Positions 37,026-45,998 of a DNA stretch of 64,000 nt are shown in pieces. Both the position numbers and the translations under genes were made by a program. Positions within the stretch are counted from its first letter, which is position 1, and each line of letters starts with the position of its first letter. The notes below the pieces were generated by a model. That model did no database searches, was not told the origin of the DNA, and was given only the letters and a program-made list of their open reading frames with translations. Source of the stretch: CAIMUS01 sp046347625 (GTDB lineage: Bacteria; Pseudomonadota; Gammaproteobacteria; Competibacterales; Competibacteraceae); the NCBI GenBank assembly GCA_046347625.1, contig JAXMFU010000001.1, positions 1,488,001 through 1,552,000 on the forward strand, written 5' to 3'.

Positions 37026-38456
37026 CTACGCGGTTTCGGTCGCAGGAATATTCTGATTCAAGCGAAACAGATTGTTCGGATCATAGCGTTGCTTGAGCGC
37101 CATCAACCGGTGGTAGGTCGCGCCATAGGCGAACTCGGTGCGATCGACCTCATCTTGGGTGAGGAAGTTGATATAGGCGCCGCTGCTGGCAAACGGCTGT
37201 GATTTCATGAAGAATTCGCGCGCCCAGGCGATGCAACGCTCATCCTCGGCAGGTGACTCCCAGCGGCTGTGCACATTCATCACGTAATTGGCGTCCCGGC
37301 TCGAGTAGGCCATCGCCTCGGGCGCGACCCGGGCCGTCCGGCCGCCGATCGTGCCGATGAAGATCTCGCACTGGGGCGACGGCAGCCTGCCGGCGTAGTC
37401 GATAATCGCATCGATCACACCATCGCCGAGATGAGAGAAGTTATGCGACTTCCAGTAGTTACGTGCCCCCGGCGTCAGCAGTGGATCGAATGCCTGCTGC
37501 CAGGCAGTGTACGGCTGCACGCCGATGTGCTCACCGTATGCGGTGCCGAACCCGCGCAGCGGCTCGATGAGCTTCTCGCCCTCGGTGGGGTCACCGACAT
37601 AGCACAGGGCGAGCGCAACCATCTCTTTCCCATGGACCGCTTCGGGCAGGAAGGGCAGCGGGGGCGCCTTTCGGGTGATCATCCAAACGTTAAGCTCATC
37701 CGGCATCCTCTCGGTAAAACGGGCGAACTGTGTGATTACGGACTTTGCCTGGTCGAACGGGAAAACGATAAGCCCGCTCAGCATATCCGGCCCAACAGGA
37801 TGTAGCTCGAACTCGAAGCGGGTAACAATCCCGAAGTTGCCACCGCCCCCACGCAGCCCCCAGAAGAGGTCATCGTTCTCGGTATTGCTGGCATGCACTT
37901 GACGGCCATCCGCCGTGACGACCTCCGCGGAGAGCAGGTTATCGATGGTCATGCCATACTTCCGACTCAGCCAGCCGAAGCCGCCACCAAGAGTGAGTCC
38001 GGCAATCCCGGTGGTGGAATTAATGCCGACCGGTGTGGCCAGGCCGAACGCCTGCGTTGCGTGATCGAGTTCGCCCAGCGTGGCGCCGGGTCCGACCCGG
38101 GCCGTCCGGGTTTGGGGATCGACCTGGACGGATCGCATCGGTGTCAGGTCGATTATGAAACCGCCCTCACAGACGGCATGGCCGGCAATGTTATGGCCCC
38201 CGCCGCGAACGGCCGTCAACAGCCCATGCGTCCGCGCGAAGTTTACAGCCTGGATTACGTCGTCATTGCCGGTACAGCGGGCCATCAGTGCCGGCCGGCG
38301 GTCGATCATGGCGTTCCAGACCGTTCGCGCCGCCTCGTAGCCGGGCGTTGCGGGCGTCAGCACCTCTCCCTGAAGACTCGCGGCCAAGCCTGCAACCGCT
38401 GCCGTATCGAGTCGCTGTTCCTTGTTATCCAGTGTTCGGATGGTAAGCTCAGGCAT
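37026..38456 (-). CDS. FAD-linked oxidase, berberine-bridge type
   Basis: 476 residues, full length; ATG preceded by GAGGAG. The PCMH-type FAD domain has AVRGGGHNIAGHAVCEGG, whose His is the usual site of covalent FAD attachment, and LTLGGGFGWLSRKYG, LSAEVVTADGR, DDLFWGLRGGGGNFGIVT. The second covalent site of plant enzymes, a Cys before the GGG loop, is Asn here (GINSTTG), so a single covalent bond is expected. The C-terminal BBE motif YDPNNLFRLNQNI is present. Oxidises sugars, alcohols or amines with O2. No signal peptide; monocistronic. Confidence 0.92.
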   Translation of the reverse strand: MPELTIRTLDNKEQRLDTAAVAGLAASLQGEVLTPATPGYEAARTVWNAMIDRRPALMARCTGNDDVIQAVNFARTHGLLTAVRGGGHNIAGHAVCEGGFIIDLTPMRSVQVDPQTRTARVGPGATLGELDHATQAFGLATPVGINSTTGIAGLTLGGGFGWLSRKYGMTIDNLLSAEVVTADGRQVHASNTENDDLFWGLRGGGGNFGIVTRFEFELHPVGPDMLSGLIVFPFDQAKSVITQFARFTERMPDELNVWMITRKAPPLPFLPEAVHGKEMVALALCYVGDPTEGEKLIEPLRGFGTAYGEHIGVQPYTAWQQAFDPLLTPGARNYWKSHNFSHLGDGVIDAIIDYAGRLPSPQCEIFIGTIGGRTARVAPEAMAYSSRDANYVMNVHSRWESPAEDERCIAWAREFFMKSQPFASSGAYINFLTQDEVDRTEFAYGATYHRLMALKQRYDPNNLFRLNQNIPATETA

Positions 38457-39113
38457 GATACTCTCCTCTGTTCGATAGTGAACCTTCGCCTGACCGCCGC
38501 CGCCAAACCGGGACGAGTACCGGCTACCACCGGACCGATCGCGGTGAGAAAGCAGGAACCCACTCCCTTGGCCGGCGCCACTTCAGCGGCTTCCTGTCGC
38601 GACAGAAAGCCCGCCGGTTCGCCGAAAGGCTCAGCGGTTCGAATACAACCGATCTCTTCCTGACCGTGGATCACAAGGACTGTGGCCAAGGATCGACTGA
38701 TTCTAACTGTAGTTCAGGCACCCGACCTTGCCATAAGGATGTCTTTAGTCGGCCACCTTGAAATTTCAAACAAGCGGAAGAACTTGGCAATATCTCCTGA
38801 CTTTTCGGATTTCATTTTACGCCCATTCAAATCGATATAAGAGCAGGCGGTGTCTCCGATGGTGTCTCCATCGAGTGTCTTAAACGTTAAACCTGCTTTT
38901 TCATGACATGACTCATAAGAATATCGGCCGATAGTTTACAATTATATTGAGAAGGATTACGACCGCATTAGCAAATTACCTGGTCCGATTAAAGAAATCT
39001 TCAGGTTGGTGTCAATTCTGTTTTATCTCGGCCATGCTAAGCTTTAATGGTAATGTCTTGTCTTATAATTGCTGCCACTATAATTTCCTTGTGTTGTTAC
39101 GACGAGGTCCACT
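38457..39113. other. AT-richer intergenic region between divergent genes
   Basis: No coding or RNA gene recognised. Lower GC than its surroundings from ~38700 on. Two TATAAT boxes at 39064-39069 and 39079-39084 lie just before the peptidase gene. Confidence 0.45.
39058..39084 (+). promoter_or_regulatory. Possible promoter of the C39-like peptidase gene
   Basis: TTGTCT at 39058 and TATAAT at 39079 with a 15-base spacer; a second TATAAT at 39064 offers an alternative start about 15 bases earlier. Distance to the gene start is ~30 bases. Confidence 0.4.
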
Positions 39114-39806
39114 TTGCCCGGAGACACGCGCGTGCCGGCGAGTATCCCGATCGGGGCGCCCAGCCACCTGCTATATGGCTACCGCTCGGTTCTGATAGCC
39201 ATCCTTTTACTGCTGCTGACCGGGCCTTGTGAGGGACAGGACCGGCTTCCAGCAGGATCATTGCCGGTCCCACTGTTCCGTCAGGCCACGAACTACAGTT
39301 GTGGAGCGGCGGTACTTCAGGCGGTGCTGAGTTATTGGGGGGTTTACGATGGCCGTGAGGACCAATTGTATGGCCCGCTCGGTACTACCGAGGTAGCGGG
39401 AACAGACCCCGCCGGTATCGTCCGGGTCGCGCGGCAGTATGGACTGACGGCCACCCTTCGAGAATACCTGCCCCTCACAGCGCTACGGCGCGCCCTCGCT
39501 CAGGGTGAGACCGTAATCATCAACCTACAGGCGTGGCGGGATCCAAATTCGACACTTCCCTGGAGCCGGAACTGGGAAGACGGGCACTATGTGGTCTTGG
39601 TCGCGATGGATTCAGGGCAGGCTTATGTGATGGATCCGTCCACCAGCGCCGCCTACACCTATCTGCCGCTGAACGAGCTGGTCGCCCGCTGGCATGATTA
39701 CAATAACCGCCAGGGATTCCGGCGTGAATACCATCATGCCGCCATCTTTATCCATGGTAAGCGGCCCGCCACCCGCTATCCGCTCCCTCTGGTTCGGCTC
39801 AAGTAG
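39114..39806 (+). CDS. Exported C39-like cysteine peptidase
   Basis: 230 residues from a TTG at 39114 with GAGG five bases upstream; a GTG at 39132 is also possible. A hydrophobic segment (VLIAILLLLLTGPCEG) serves as signal peptide or anchor. The papain-like core shows Cys in FRQATNYSCGAAVLQAVLSY, His in DGHYVVLVAMD and Asp in YVMDPSTSAAY, the layout of C39 bacteriocin-leader peptidases. It is not fused to an ABC transporter, so it probably acts in the periplasm; substrate unknown. Located directly before the urease operon, 65 bases from ureD, without functional link. Confidence 0.8.
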   Translation: MPGDTRVPASIPIGAPSHLLYGYRSVLIAILLLLLTGPCEGQDRLPAGSLPVPLFRQATNYSCGAAVLQAVLSYWGVYDGREDQLYGPLGTTEVAGTDPAGIVRVARQYGLTATLREYLPLTALRRALAQGETVIINLQAWRDPNSTLPWSRNWEDGHYVVLVAMDSGQAYVMDPSTSAAYTYLPLNELVARWHDYNNRQGFRREYHHAAIFIHGKRPATRYPLPLVRLK

Positions 39807-39871
39807 AAGGCGGCGGAGTTAAGGCATCAAAATAAGCTCTTATAGAAGCATTTTCCAAGCCGGTCCGAATC

Positions 39872-40789
39872 GTGCAAAATGCACCCGTCGAAATCCACCG
39901 GCTGGAACCTGAACAAGCAATGCAACCGGCAACGATAACCAGCACTGCATCCACCGCTGAGAGGAATGGCTGGCAGGCCCGTCTGCGCCTGGATTTGCGC
40001 GTCGATACGCGGGAGCGGACGGTGCTCGCCGTGTGCCGGCACCAGGGACCCTTGCAGCTTCAACGACCTTTCTATCCCGAAGCGGACGGTGCCTGTCATC
40101 TCTATATTCTGCATCCACCGGGCGGAGTGGTCGGCGGCGACAGCCTGGAAATCGAGGCCACCCTGGCGCAGAATGCCCAGGCGCTTATCACCACCCCTGC
40201 TGCCGGCCGTTTCTACCGCAGTGCCGGCGCTGTCGCCCGGCAGGTTCAAACTCTGCGTCTTGCGCAAGGCGCGGCGCTGGAATGGTTGCCGCAGGAAACG
40301 ATCCTGTTCGCCGGCGCTCGCGCTCGGGCCATAACCCGTATCGAACTCAGCCACGATAGTCGCTTTCTCGGCTGGGAGATTCTCTGTCTGGGTCGACCGG
40401 CGGCGGGAGAGCGGTTCACTCACGGCGCTTTTATCCAGACCTTCGAACTCTGGCGCGACGCTCTGCCGTTGTACCTTGAGCGGGGTCGCTTTCAGGGGGG
40501 CGACCCGGTAGCGACCGCTCCTTGGGGCATGGCCGGACAACCGGTCACGGCCACCTTGCTTTGCACGCTGCAACAGGCCGGTCCGGTCGAAGCCATCCGG
40601 GCCGATTGGGGAGAAACCGGGGAGGCCGAACTTTTCGGAGTCACCACCCAGTTGGACGGTGTGTTAGTCTGTCGCTACCGGGGTTCCTCCGTCGGTCGTG
40701 CCAAAGAATTATTCCTGCGCGCCTGGCGGAGATTGCGCCCGGCCCTGCTCGGCAAGCCGCCGCGGCTGCCTCGTATCTGGCAAACCTGA
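39872..40789 (+). CDS. ureD: Urease accessory protein UreD
   Basis: 305 residues from a GTG at 39872; an ATG at 39920 is an alternative start. UreD motifs: LQRPFYPEADGACHLYILHPPGGVVGGD, ITTPAAGRFYRS, GAALEWLPQETILFAGA and the GRPAAGERF segment. UreD binds apo-urease and, with UreF and UreG, delivers Ni to the active site. First gene of the ureDAB(C'E)F operon, 15 bases before ureA. The gene itself looks intact although its partners UreE and UreF are damaged and UreG is missing from the window. Confidence 0.95.
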   Translation: MQNAPVEIHRLEPEQAMQPATITSTASTAERNGWQARLRLDLRVDTRERTVLAVCRHQGPLQLQRPFYPEADGACHLYILHPPGGVVGGDSLEIEATLAQNAQALITTPAAGRFYRSAGAVARQVQTLRLAQGAALEWLPQETILFAGARARAITRIELSHDSRFLGWEILCLGRPAAGERFTHGAFIQTFELWRDALPLYLERGRFQGGDPVATAPWGMAGQPVTATLLCTLQQAGPVEAIRADWGETGEAELFGVTTQLDGVLVCRYRGSSVGRAKELFLRAWRRLRPALLGKPPRLPRIWQT

Positions 40790-40804
40790 AATCCGGAGAA
40801 AACG

Positions 40805-41107
40805 ATGGAGTTAACCCCACGAGAAAAAGATAAGTTACTGCTGTTCACCGCCGGCCTGCTGGCCGAGCGGCGCAAGCAACAGGGGCTGAAATTGAATTAC
40901 CCGGAAACCGTCGCCTATCTGTCCCTGTACCTGCTGGAAGGCGCCCGCGCCGGCAAAACCGTTGCTGAATTGATGAGTTATGGCCGCACCCTGCTGAGCC
41001 GGGACGAGGTCATGGAAGGGGTCCTGGAAATGCTGGCCGAGGTCCGGATCGAAGCGACCTTTCCGGACGGAACCAAGCTGGTTACCGTCCATCAACCGAT
41101 CCCCTGA
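40805..41107 (+). CDS. ureA: Urease gamma subunit UreA
   Basis: 100 residues, normal length: MELTPREKDKLLLFTAGLLA, LNYPETVAYLS, VMEGVLEMLAEVRIEATFPDG, LVTVHQPIP. Structural subunit of (UreABC)3 in the cytoplasm. Ribosome site GGAG precedes the ATG. Confidence 0.97.
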   Translation: MELTPREKDKLLLFTAGLLAERRKQQGLKLNYPETVAYLSLYLLEGARAGKTVAELMSYGRTLLSRDEVMEGVLEMLAEVRIEATFPDGTKLVTVHQPIP

Positions 41108-41118
41108 AGGAGGTCCTC

Positions 41119-41436
41119 ATGATTCCCGGTGAAATCGTCACCGCCGCTGGCGAGCTGGAACTCAACAGCGGCCGTCGCACCCTGCGCATTACCGTAGCCA
41201 ATACCGGTGACCGACCCATTCAGGTCGGCTCTCATTATCATTTTTTCGAGACCAATCCCGCTCTGCACTTCGAGCGTCCCGCCACCCGCGGTTTTCGCCT
41301 CGATATTCCCGCCGGCACCGCCGTGCGCTTCGAACCCGGCCAGCAGCGCGAGGTGGAACTGGTGGAATATGCCGGCGCCCGCCAGGTATATGGCTTCCGC
41401 GGTGAAGTGATGGGTTCCCTGGGAGGGCAGCCATGA
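41119..41436 (+). CDS. ureB: Urease beta subunit UreB
   Basis: 105 residues, full length: MIPGEIVTAAGELELNSGR, the conserved VGSHYHFFETNPALHFER, RLDIPAGTAVRFEPGQ and VYGFRGEVMG. The ATG follows AGGAGG at seven bases. Its last codons overlap the ureC start at 41433 by four bases. Confidence 0.97.
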   Translation: MIPGEIVTAAGELELNSGRRTLRITVANTGDRPIQVGSHYHFFETNPALHFERPATRGFRLDIPAGTAVRFEPGQQREVELVEYAGARQVYGFRGEVMGSLGGQP

Positions 41437-42971
41437 GACGCATCGAACGTTCCGCCTATGCGGATATGTACGGCCCGACCACCGGCGACCGGGTTCGCCT
41501 GGGCGATACCGACTTATGGCTCGAAGTCGAGCAGGATCACACTATCTACGGCGAAGAGGTCAAATTCGGTGGTGGCAAGGTGATTCGGGATGGCATGGGC
41601 CAGTCCCAGCGCCGCAATCACGATGGCGCGATGGATACGGTCATTACCAACGCTCTGATTGCCGATCATTGGGGCGTTGTCAAGGCCGATATCGGGATCA
41701 GGAACGGCCGTATCGCCGCTATCGGCAAGGCCGGCAATCCCGATATCCAGCCAGGCATCACGGTGGTGATCGGTCCCGGCACCGAAATCATCGCCGGGGA
41801 GGGTGCGATCGCCACCGCCGGGGGCATCGATTCCCACATTCATTTTATTTGCCCGCAGCAGATCGAAGAGGCATTGATGTCCGGAATCACCACCATGATC
41901 GGCGGTGGCACCGGACCGGCCACCGGCACCAATGCCACGACCTGCACGCCGGGTCCCTGGCATCTACAACGAATGCTGCAGGCCGCCGAGGCGTTCCCCA
42001 TGAACCTGGGCTTTCTCGGCAAAGGCAATGCCAGCCTGCCGGGAGCGCTGGAGGAACAACTCGAAGCCGGCGCCATGGGGCTGAAACTGCACGAGGACTG
42101 GGGCACCACCCCGGCGGCGATCGATAATTGTCTGAGTGTCGCCGATCGCTACGATGTACAGGTCGCGATCCATACCGACACCCTGAACGAATCCGGCTTT
42201 GTCGAGGATACCCTGGCGGCGTTCAAGGGACGGACGATCCATACCTATCATACCGAAGGCGCCGGCGGCGGCCACGCACCCGACATTATCCGTGCCTGTG
42301 GCGAAGCCAATGTGCTCCCCTCCTCCACCAATCCGACCCGGCCCTATACGATCAATACCGTGGACGAGCATCTGGACATGCTGATGGTCTGCCATCATCT
42401 TGACCCGGCCATTCCGGAAGATGTCGCCTTCGCGGATTCGCGCATCCGTCGCGAGACCATCGCCGCCGAGGATATCTTGCACGATCTGGGGGCCTTCTCG
42501 ATGCTGTCGTCCGATTCCCAGGCGATGGGGCGGGTAGGCGAAGTCATCATTCGTACCTGGCAGACGGCGCATAAGATGAAGGTCCAACGCGGACCGCTGG
42601 CGCCCGACTCGGACCGCAACGATAACTTCCGGATCAAGCGCTATCTCGCCAAGTACACCATCGATCCGGCGATTACCCAGGGTATCGCGCACGAAGTCGG
42701 TTCACTGGAAGTCGGCAAACTGGCCGATATCGTGCTCTGGCGACCCGCTTTCTTCGGGGTAAAGCCGGCAATGATCATCAAGGGTGGAATGATCGCAGCG
42801 GCACCGATGGGCGATCCCAATGCCTTGGAAATCGCTTCCGGTCGGCTGCGTTATCTGCACGACCCGGTGTTGGATGCGTTGGTGCGACAACTCGGACTGA
42901 TGGTGACCATCGAACAGGTACCTTTCGAGCCGGAAGCCGGTGCTTACGGCGGCCATCATCATCAAGGTTAA
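41433..42971 (+). CDS. ureC: UreC (C-terminally deleted) fused in frame to the UreE C-terminus
   Basis: 512 residues instead of ~567. Residues 1 to ~464 are an ordinary urease alpha subunit with all active-site residues: the Ni-binding HIHF pair (134-136), the Lys to be carbamylated in GLKLHEDWG (~217), IHTDTLNESGF, HTYHTEGAGGGHAPD, the flap His in VCHHLD and Asp in SSDSQAMGR. After APMGDPNA the sequence switches to LEIASGRLRYLHDPVLDALV and FEPEAGAYGGHHHQ, which is the C-terminus of the nickel chaperone UreE. A deletion has removed the last ~105 codons of ureC and most of ureE and joined the rest in frame. The lost C-terminal domain packs against the barrel, so catalysis is unlikely. Confidence 0.92.
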   Translation: MRRIERSAYADMYGPTTGDRVRLGDTDLWLEVEQDHTIYGEEVKFGGGKVIRDGMGQSQRRNHDGAMDTVITNALIADHWGVVKADIGIRNGRIAAIGKAGNPDIQPGITVVIGPGTEIIAGEGAIATAGGIDSHIHFICPQQIEEALMSGITTMIGGGTGPATGTNATTCTPGPWHLQRMLQAAEAFPMNLGFLGKGNASLPGALEEQLEAGAMGLKLHEDWGTTPAAIDNCLSVADRYDVQVAIHTDTLNESGFVEDTLAAFKGRTIHTYHTEGAGGGHAPDIIRACGEANVLPSSTNPTRPYTINTVDEHLDMLMVCHHLDPAIPEDVAFADSRIRRETIAAEDILHDLGAFSMLSSDSQAMGRVGEVIIRTWQTAHKMKVQRGPLAPDSDRNDNFRIKRYLAKYTIDPAITQGIAHEVGSLEVGKLADIVLWRPAFFGVKPAMIIKGGMIAAAPMGDPNALEIASGRLRYLHDPVLDALVRQLGLMVTIEQVPFEPEAGAYGGHHHQG

Positions 42972-42983
42972 AGGTTAAAGGCG

Positions 42984-43027
42984 TAGCCTGGATGAAGCGA
43001 AGCTGGCGAAGCGGAATCCAGGTTCCT
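42984..43027. repeat. Short interspersed repeat (CCTGGAT...ATCCAGG)
   Basis: The segment tagcctggatgaagcgaag...gcggaatccagg is an imperfect palindrome of a kind found in many gammaproteobacterial intergenic regions. It separates the ureC'-'ureE fusion from ureF. Confidence 0.5.
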
Positions 43028-43064
43028 CCATCTGGCGAAGAGCGAAAAGCGAAAGGCGCAAGGC

Positions 43065-43673
43065 ATGAAAACCACCGACGGCCTGCCACTGCTGCGATTG
43101 CTACAACTGGTCAGTCCGGCTCTACCGGTAGGTGCTTACGCCTATTCGCAGGGGCTGGAACAGGCGGTGGCGCGTGCTTGGGTCCATGACCAGGCGAGCG
43201 CCCGCGACTGGATTCTAGGGCTGCTCGCCTACCCACTGAGCTATCAGGATGTGCCCGTCCTGGCCCGGTTGTATCGAGCCTTGGAAGCAGACGACCGGAT
43301 TGGTGTTTGCTATTGGAGTACCTGGCTGTACGCCTGCCGGGAAGCGGCCGAATTGCAGCGCGAGGAGCGTCATTTAGGCTTGGCGCTGGCACGGCTGCTG
43401 ACCGACCTGGAGCTGGTCGAAGCGGCGCCCTGGCGGGAAGCGGAGCGGGTCTGTTTCGCCACCCTGTTCGCGTTGGCGGCGGTACGCTGGCAAATACCGC
43501 TGGAGCAGACCGCCGCCGGCTATCTATGGGCCTGGCTGGAAAATCAGGTGGCGGCGGCAACCCGATTGGTTCCATTAGGCCAGACCGCCGGCCAGCAACT
43601 GTTAACGCAGGTACAGCCGGCCATCCTGACGGTAATACGACAAGGATTGGCGCTTACAGATGATGACTTATAG
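43065..43673 (+). CDS. ureF: Urease accessory protein UreF, C-terminally truncated
   Basis: 202 residues; UreF is usually ~225. The core is typical: LLRLLQLVSPALPVGAYAYSQGLE, ARDWILGLLAYPLSYQDVP, AELQREERHLG and LENQVAAATRLVPLGQTAGQQLL. The frame stops at LALTDDDL, before the conserved C-terminal tail (the usual ASARHETQYSRLFRS-like end) that helps contact UreD. A fragment of the GGGTGTGATTCAA MITE lies 12 bases after the stop, suggesting an insertion or deletion cut the gene. No ureG follows. Confidence 0.9.
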   Translation: MKTTDGLPLLRLLQLVSPALPVGAYAYSQGLEQAVARAWVHDQASARDWILGLLAYPLSYQDVPVLARLYRALEADDRIGVCYWSTWLYACREAAELQREERHLGLALARLLTDLELVEAAPWREAERVCFATLFALAAVRWQIPLEQTAAGYLWAWLENQVAAATRLVPLGQTAGQQLLTQVQPAILTVIRQGLALTDDDL

Positions 43674-43684
43674 AGCTTCGCAGA

Positions 43685-43701
43685 GGGTGTGATTCAAGGT
43701 G
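43685..43701. repeat. One-ended MITE remnant
   Basis: GGGTGTGATTCAAGGTG matches the terminal repeat of the elements at 36753 and 47708, with no opposite end visible nearby. It sits beside the truncated ureF end. Confidence 0.4.
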
Positions 43702-43790
43702 GGTCTCAAAGCCAAGCGCTTTAAAGCCGCTCTCGAAATTGACTACGTCCATAAGGTGGTGAATACACAAATATAAGTATGCGATTGCCC

Positions 43791-43989
43791 TGCTACCACC
43801 CGCTGGACGGACGGACCATCGCTGGACGAGGGCTTAGACGAGTGGCGGGAGCCAACCGCAGCCGCTCCTCTAACTCCGCCATCCGGGTCTGGAGCTGGTC
43901 TATTACCTGCCACAACCGATCAATCAGGGCCTGCGCTTCAGCCAGGGTGGACGGATGCGGCGGGGGCTGGGTCGTATCAAGGTGAGATA
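43791..43989 (-). pseudogene. IS66-type transposase N-terminal remnant
   Basis: The minus strand encodes DTTQPPPHPSTLAEAQALID, RLWQVIDQLQTRMAELEERL and a Pro/Arg-rich end before a stop at 43791. The coiled-coil opening is characteristic of IS66-family TnpC transposases. The zinc-finger and DDE parts are absent and no start codon is obvious, so this is a relic. Confidence 0.6.
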
Positions 43990-44115
43990 TTATGTTATTC
44001 TACATGGGGGCGCAGGAAGACAGTTCAAGACCCCCCGTGAACGGTTACTAAAAAAGTTTTCAAATTTGAAAAACTGAGCTGGTATTTAATTCCATAGTCT
44101 GTATAGGAGTGTTAT

Positions 44116-44850
44116 ATGAAAATTCGACTTCTAGGCTTGTTTCTCGTTGTTTACCACACATTGGCGCTGGCAGCCGGGAATTTGACGGAGACTTTTGAAG
44201 CGCCCGGTGGCACGGATAACGATTACGAGATTCAGCTTGCTCCCGGAAACATGTTGGACCCCAATTACTCGAATTCGGGATTGCCGTCGTCATGGGGAAC
44301 GAAATCTGGATTTATCGTAATTGGCGGCAGCTCCTCGCCAAATGGAGGGGCGCTTTGGAGGAAGAACAGCGCCCCAAGCCCAACCGGTTATCACTTCACG
44401 GCATCACTCCTGATCGCTGTCGATGGCCTATTGGCAGGCGATGGAATCTCCTTGTTCGTAAGCAAGTCGATTGATGAGAGATTTGCGGCGTGGCGGTTAT
44501 ACATGCATAAAAACTCGCAGGGACAGTTAGAGCTGGCACTGATGCTCGGCTTGAACACGGACACGAATAATCCGTCCGCTGCCGCATACTCGATCCCTAT
44601 CACTACTAACCAGATTTACGATGTGGCCATTACGTACGACACGGAGCGCCGGGTGTATTCATGGTCGGTCAACGGTCAATTACAGGCCTATGCCGACATG
44701 CCCTGCGATTACCCGTTGATTGCAACAAAGGTCATAGGATCGTCTAGGTCATCGAGTGGGCGGGATTCTGCGTTCATTGTGGACAATGTGCGCTGGTACG
44801 AATTACCACCAAGCTCACAGTTCGGCCCTAGGAACTGCGGAAGCCCTTGA
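44116..44850 (+). CDS. Secreted protein, probable concanavalin A/LamG-like fold
   Basis: 244 residues; AGGAG six bases before the ATG. A clean signal peptide (MKIRLLGLFLVVYHTLALAAG) precedes a Ser/Gly/Asn-rich beta-type sequence: LTETFEAPGGTDNDYEIQL, HFTASLLIAVDGLLAGDGIS, YDVAITYDTERRVYSWSVNG and AFIVDNVRWYEL. The last is the usual closing strand of LamG/concanavalin A-like lectin domains. Possibly binds glycans outside the cell; no catalytic residues recognised. No lipobox or PEP-CTERM/LPXTG sorting signal. Base composition is lower in GC than flanking genes, consistent with acquisition. Confidence 0.7.
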   Translation: MKIRLLGLFLVVYHTLALAAGNLTETFEAPGGTDNDYEIQLAPGNMLDPNYSNSGLPSSWGTKSGFIVIGGSSSPNGGALWRKNSAPSPTGYHFTASLLIAVDGLLAGDGISLFVSKSIDERFAAWRLYMHKNSQGQLELALMLGLNTDTNNPSAAAYSIPITTNQIYDVAITYDTERRVYSWSVNGQLQAYADMPCDYPLIATKVIGSSRSSSGRDSAFIVDNVRWYELPPSSQFGPRNCGSP

Positions 44851-44989
44851 CGGCGTTGCGGGCGACCAGGGATACGACTTCCTGATTGTCTCGCCACCGC
44901 TTCCGCGACATGTTCAGCGAGCGTTCAATCAAGGAGGGAATTGTCATAAACTTCGCTGCGTTGTCTCGTAAGCGAACCTTGGCAAATCA

Positions 44990-45083
44990 AACGGCGCTCC
45001 TGGGCGGGCCCCCAGACGAATGCAGAAAACAATCCGGCAAATGGGGCCAGAACCGCTATAATCATCTCTGGCAGAGGGAACAT
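44990..45083 (-). pseudogene. Transposase N-terminal remnant (IS701/DDE_5-like)
   Basis: From an ATG at 45083 the minus strand reads MFPLPEMIIAVLAPFAGLF, SAFVWGPAQ, resembling the opening of DDE_5-type transposases; the rest is missing. A separate minus-strand open stretch at 44849-44949 (LIERSLNMSRKRWRDNQEVV) may be another relic. Confidence 0.35.
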
Positions 45084-45217
45084 GAGACGCTCCGGTTGGT
45101 TGGAGAACCCCAGTAGCTTACCCCATCGTTGCCTCTGCTTCCTGCTTCAAGAACCCCTCAAATGGCCAAAGTCCAGCTTGAAAAGGTAGTCAAATAACCG
45201 TATGTTTAGGTGACACG

Positions 45218-45839
45218 ATGTTGATCGGGTATATGCTGGTATCGACGTCGGACGGCTCGCAAACCACCGACTTGCAGCGCGACGGCACTCATCGCTGCCG
45301 GCATCGACGCGGAACACATCTATGAGGATCAGGCCTCAGGCCGTACTGACGACAGGCCTGGACTGGCGGCCTTGCTTAAGGCATTGCGCCAGGGCGATAC
45401 ATTGGTGGTCTGGAAGCTGGATCGGCTCGGCCGTGATCTGCATCATCTCATCAACGTCGTGCATGATCTGACACAACGCGGAATTAGCCTTAAGGTACTT
45501 ACCGGCCACGACGCTTCGATCGATACCACCACGCCGGCCGGTAAGTTGATCTTTGGCGTCTTTGTCGCGCTTTGCAAGTTCGAGAGTGATGTGATTACCG
45601 AACGCACTCGGGCCGGTCTGTCCTCGGCGCGCGCACAGGGCCGCAAAGGCGGCGCTCCGTTTAAGATGACAGCGACCAAAGAGCGATTGACCATGGCAGT
45701 GATGGGACAGCCGGGGACCAAGGTGACTGATCTATGCCGTGAGCTTGGGGTGACGCGGCGGACCCTCTACCGCCATGTGGGCCCGGATGGCGCTGTGCGT
45801 CAATATCGACAGCGGCTGCTGGATGGGAAATGGACATGA
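45218..45839 (+). pseudogene. Serine recombinase (resolvase), frameshifted
   Basis: The ATG at 45218 opens GYMLVSTSDGSQTTDLQRD, containing the catalytic-Ser region, then an extra G around 45283 throws it out of frame. The continuation in the other frame reads ALIAAGIDAEHIYEDQASGR, LVVWKLDRLGRDL, FESDVITERTRAGL and ends in the DNA-binding DLCRELGVTRRTLYRHV. Without the extra base the product would be a normal ~206-residue Tn3-type resolvase. A sequencing slip could also explain it. Related to the intron-split resolvase fragment at 57134. Confidence 0.75.
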
Positions 45840-45998
45840 TGGTTTTGAAGACGCTTCCAAATTGCTTAGAGAATTCTTTCGAAAAGGCTTTTGGACGCGA
45901 ACATCCCCTTTATGCCAGAAAGCTGGTCACAAAGAGCAGTGATTTAAGAGCCAATTCGAGACAATCTACAAATCTACAATAGAGGACAGATTCCCTTC

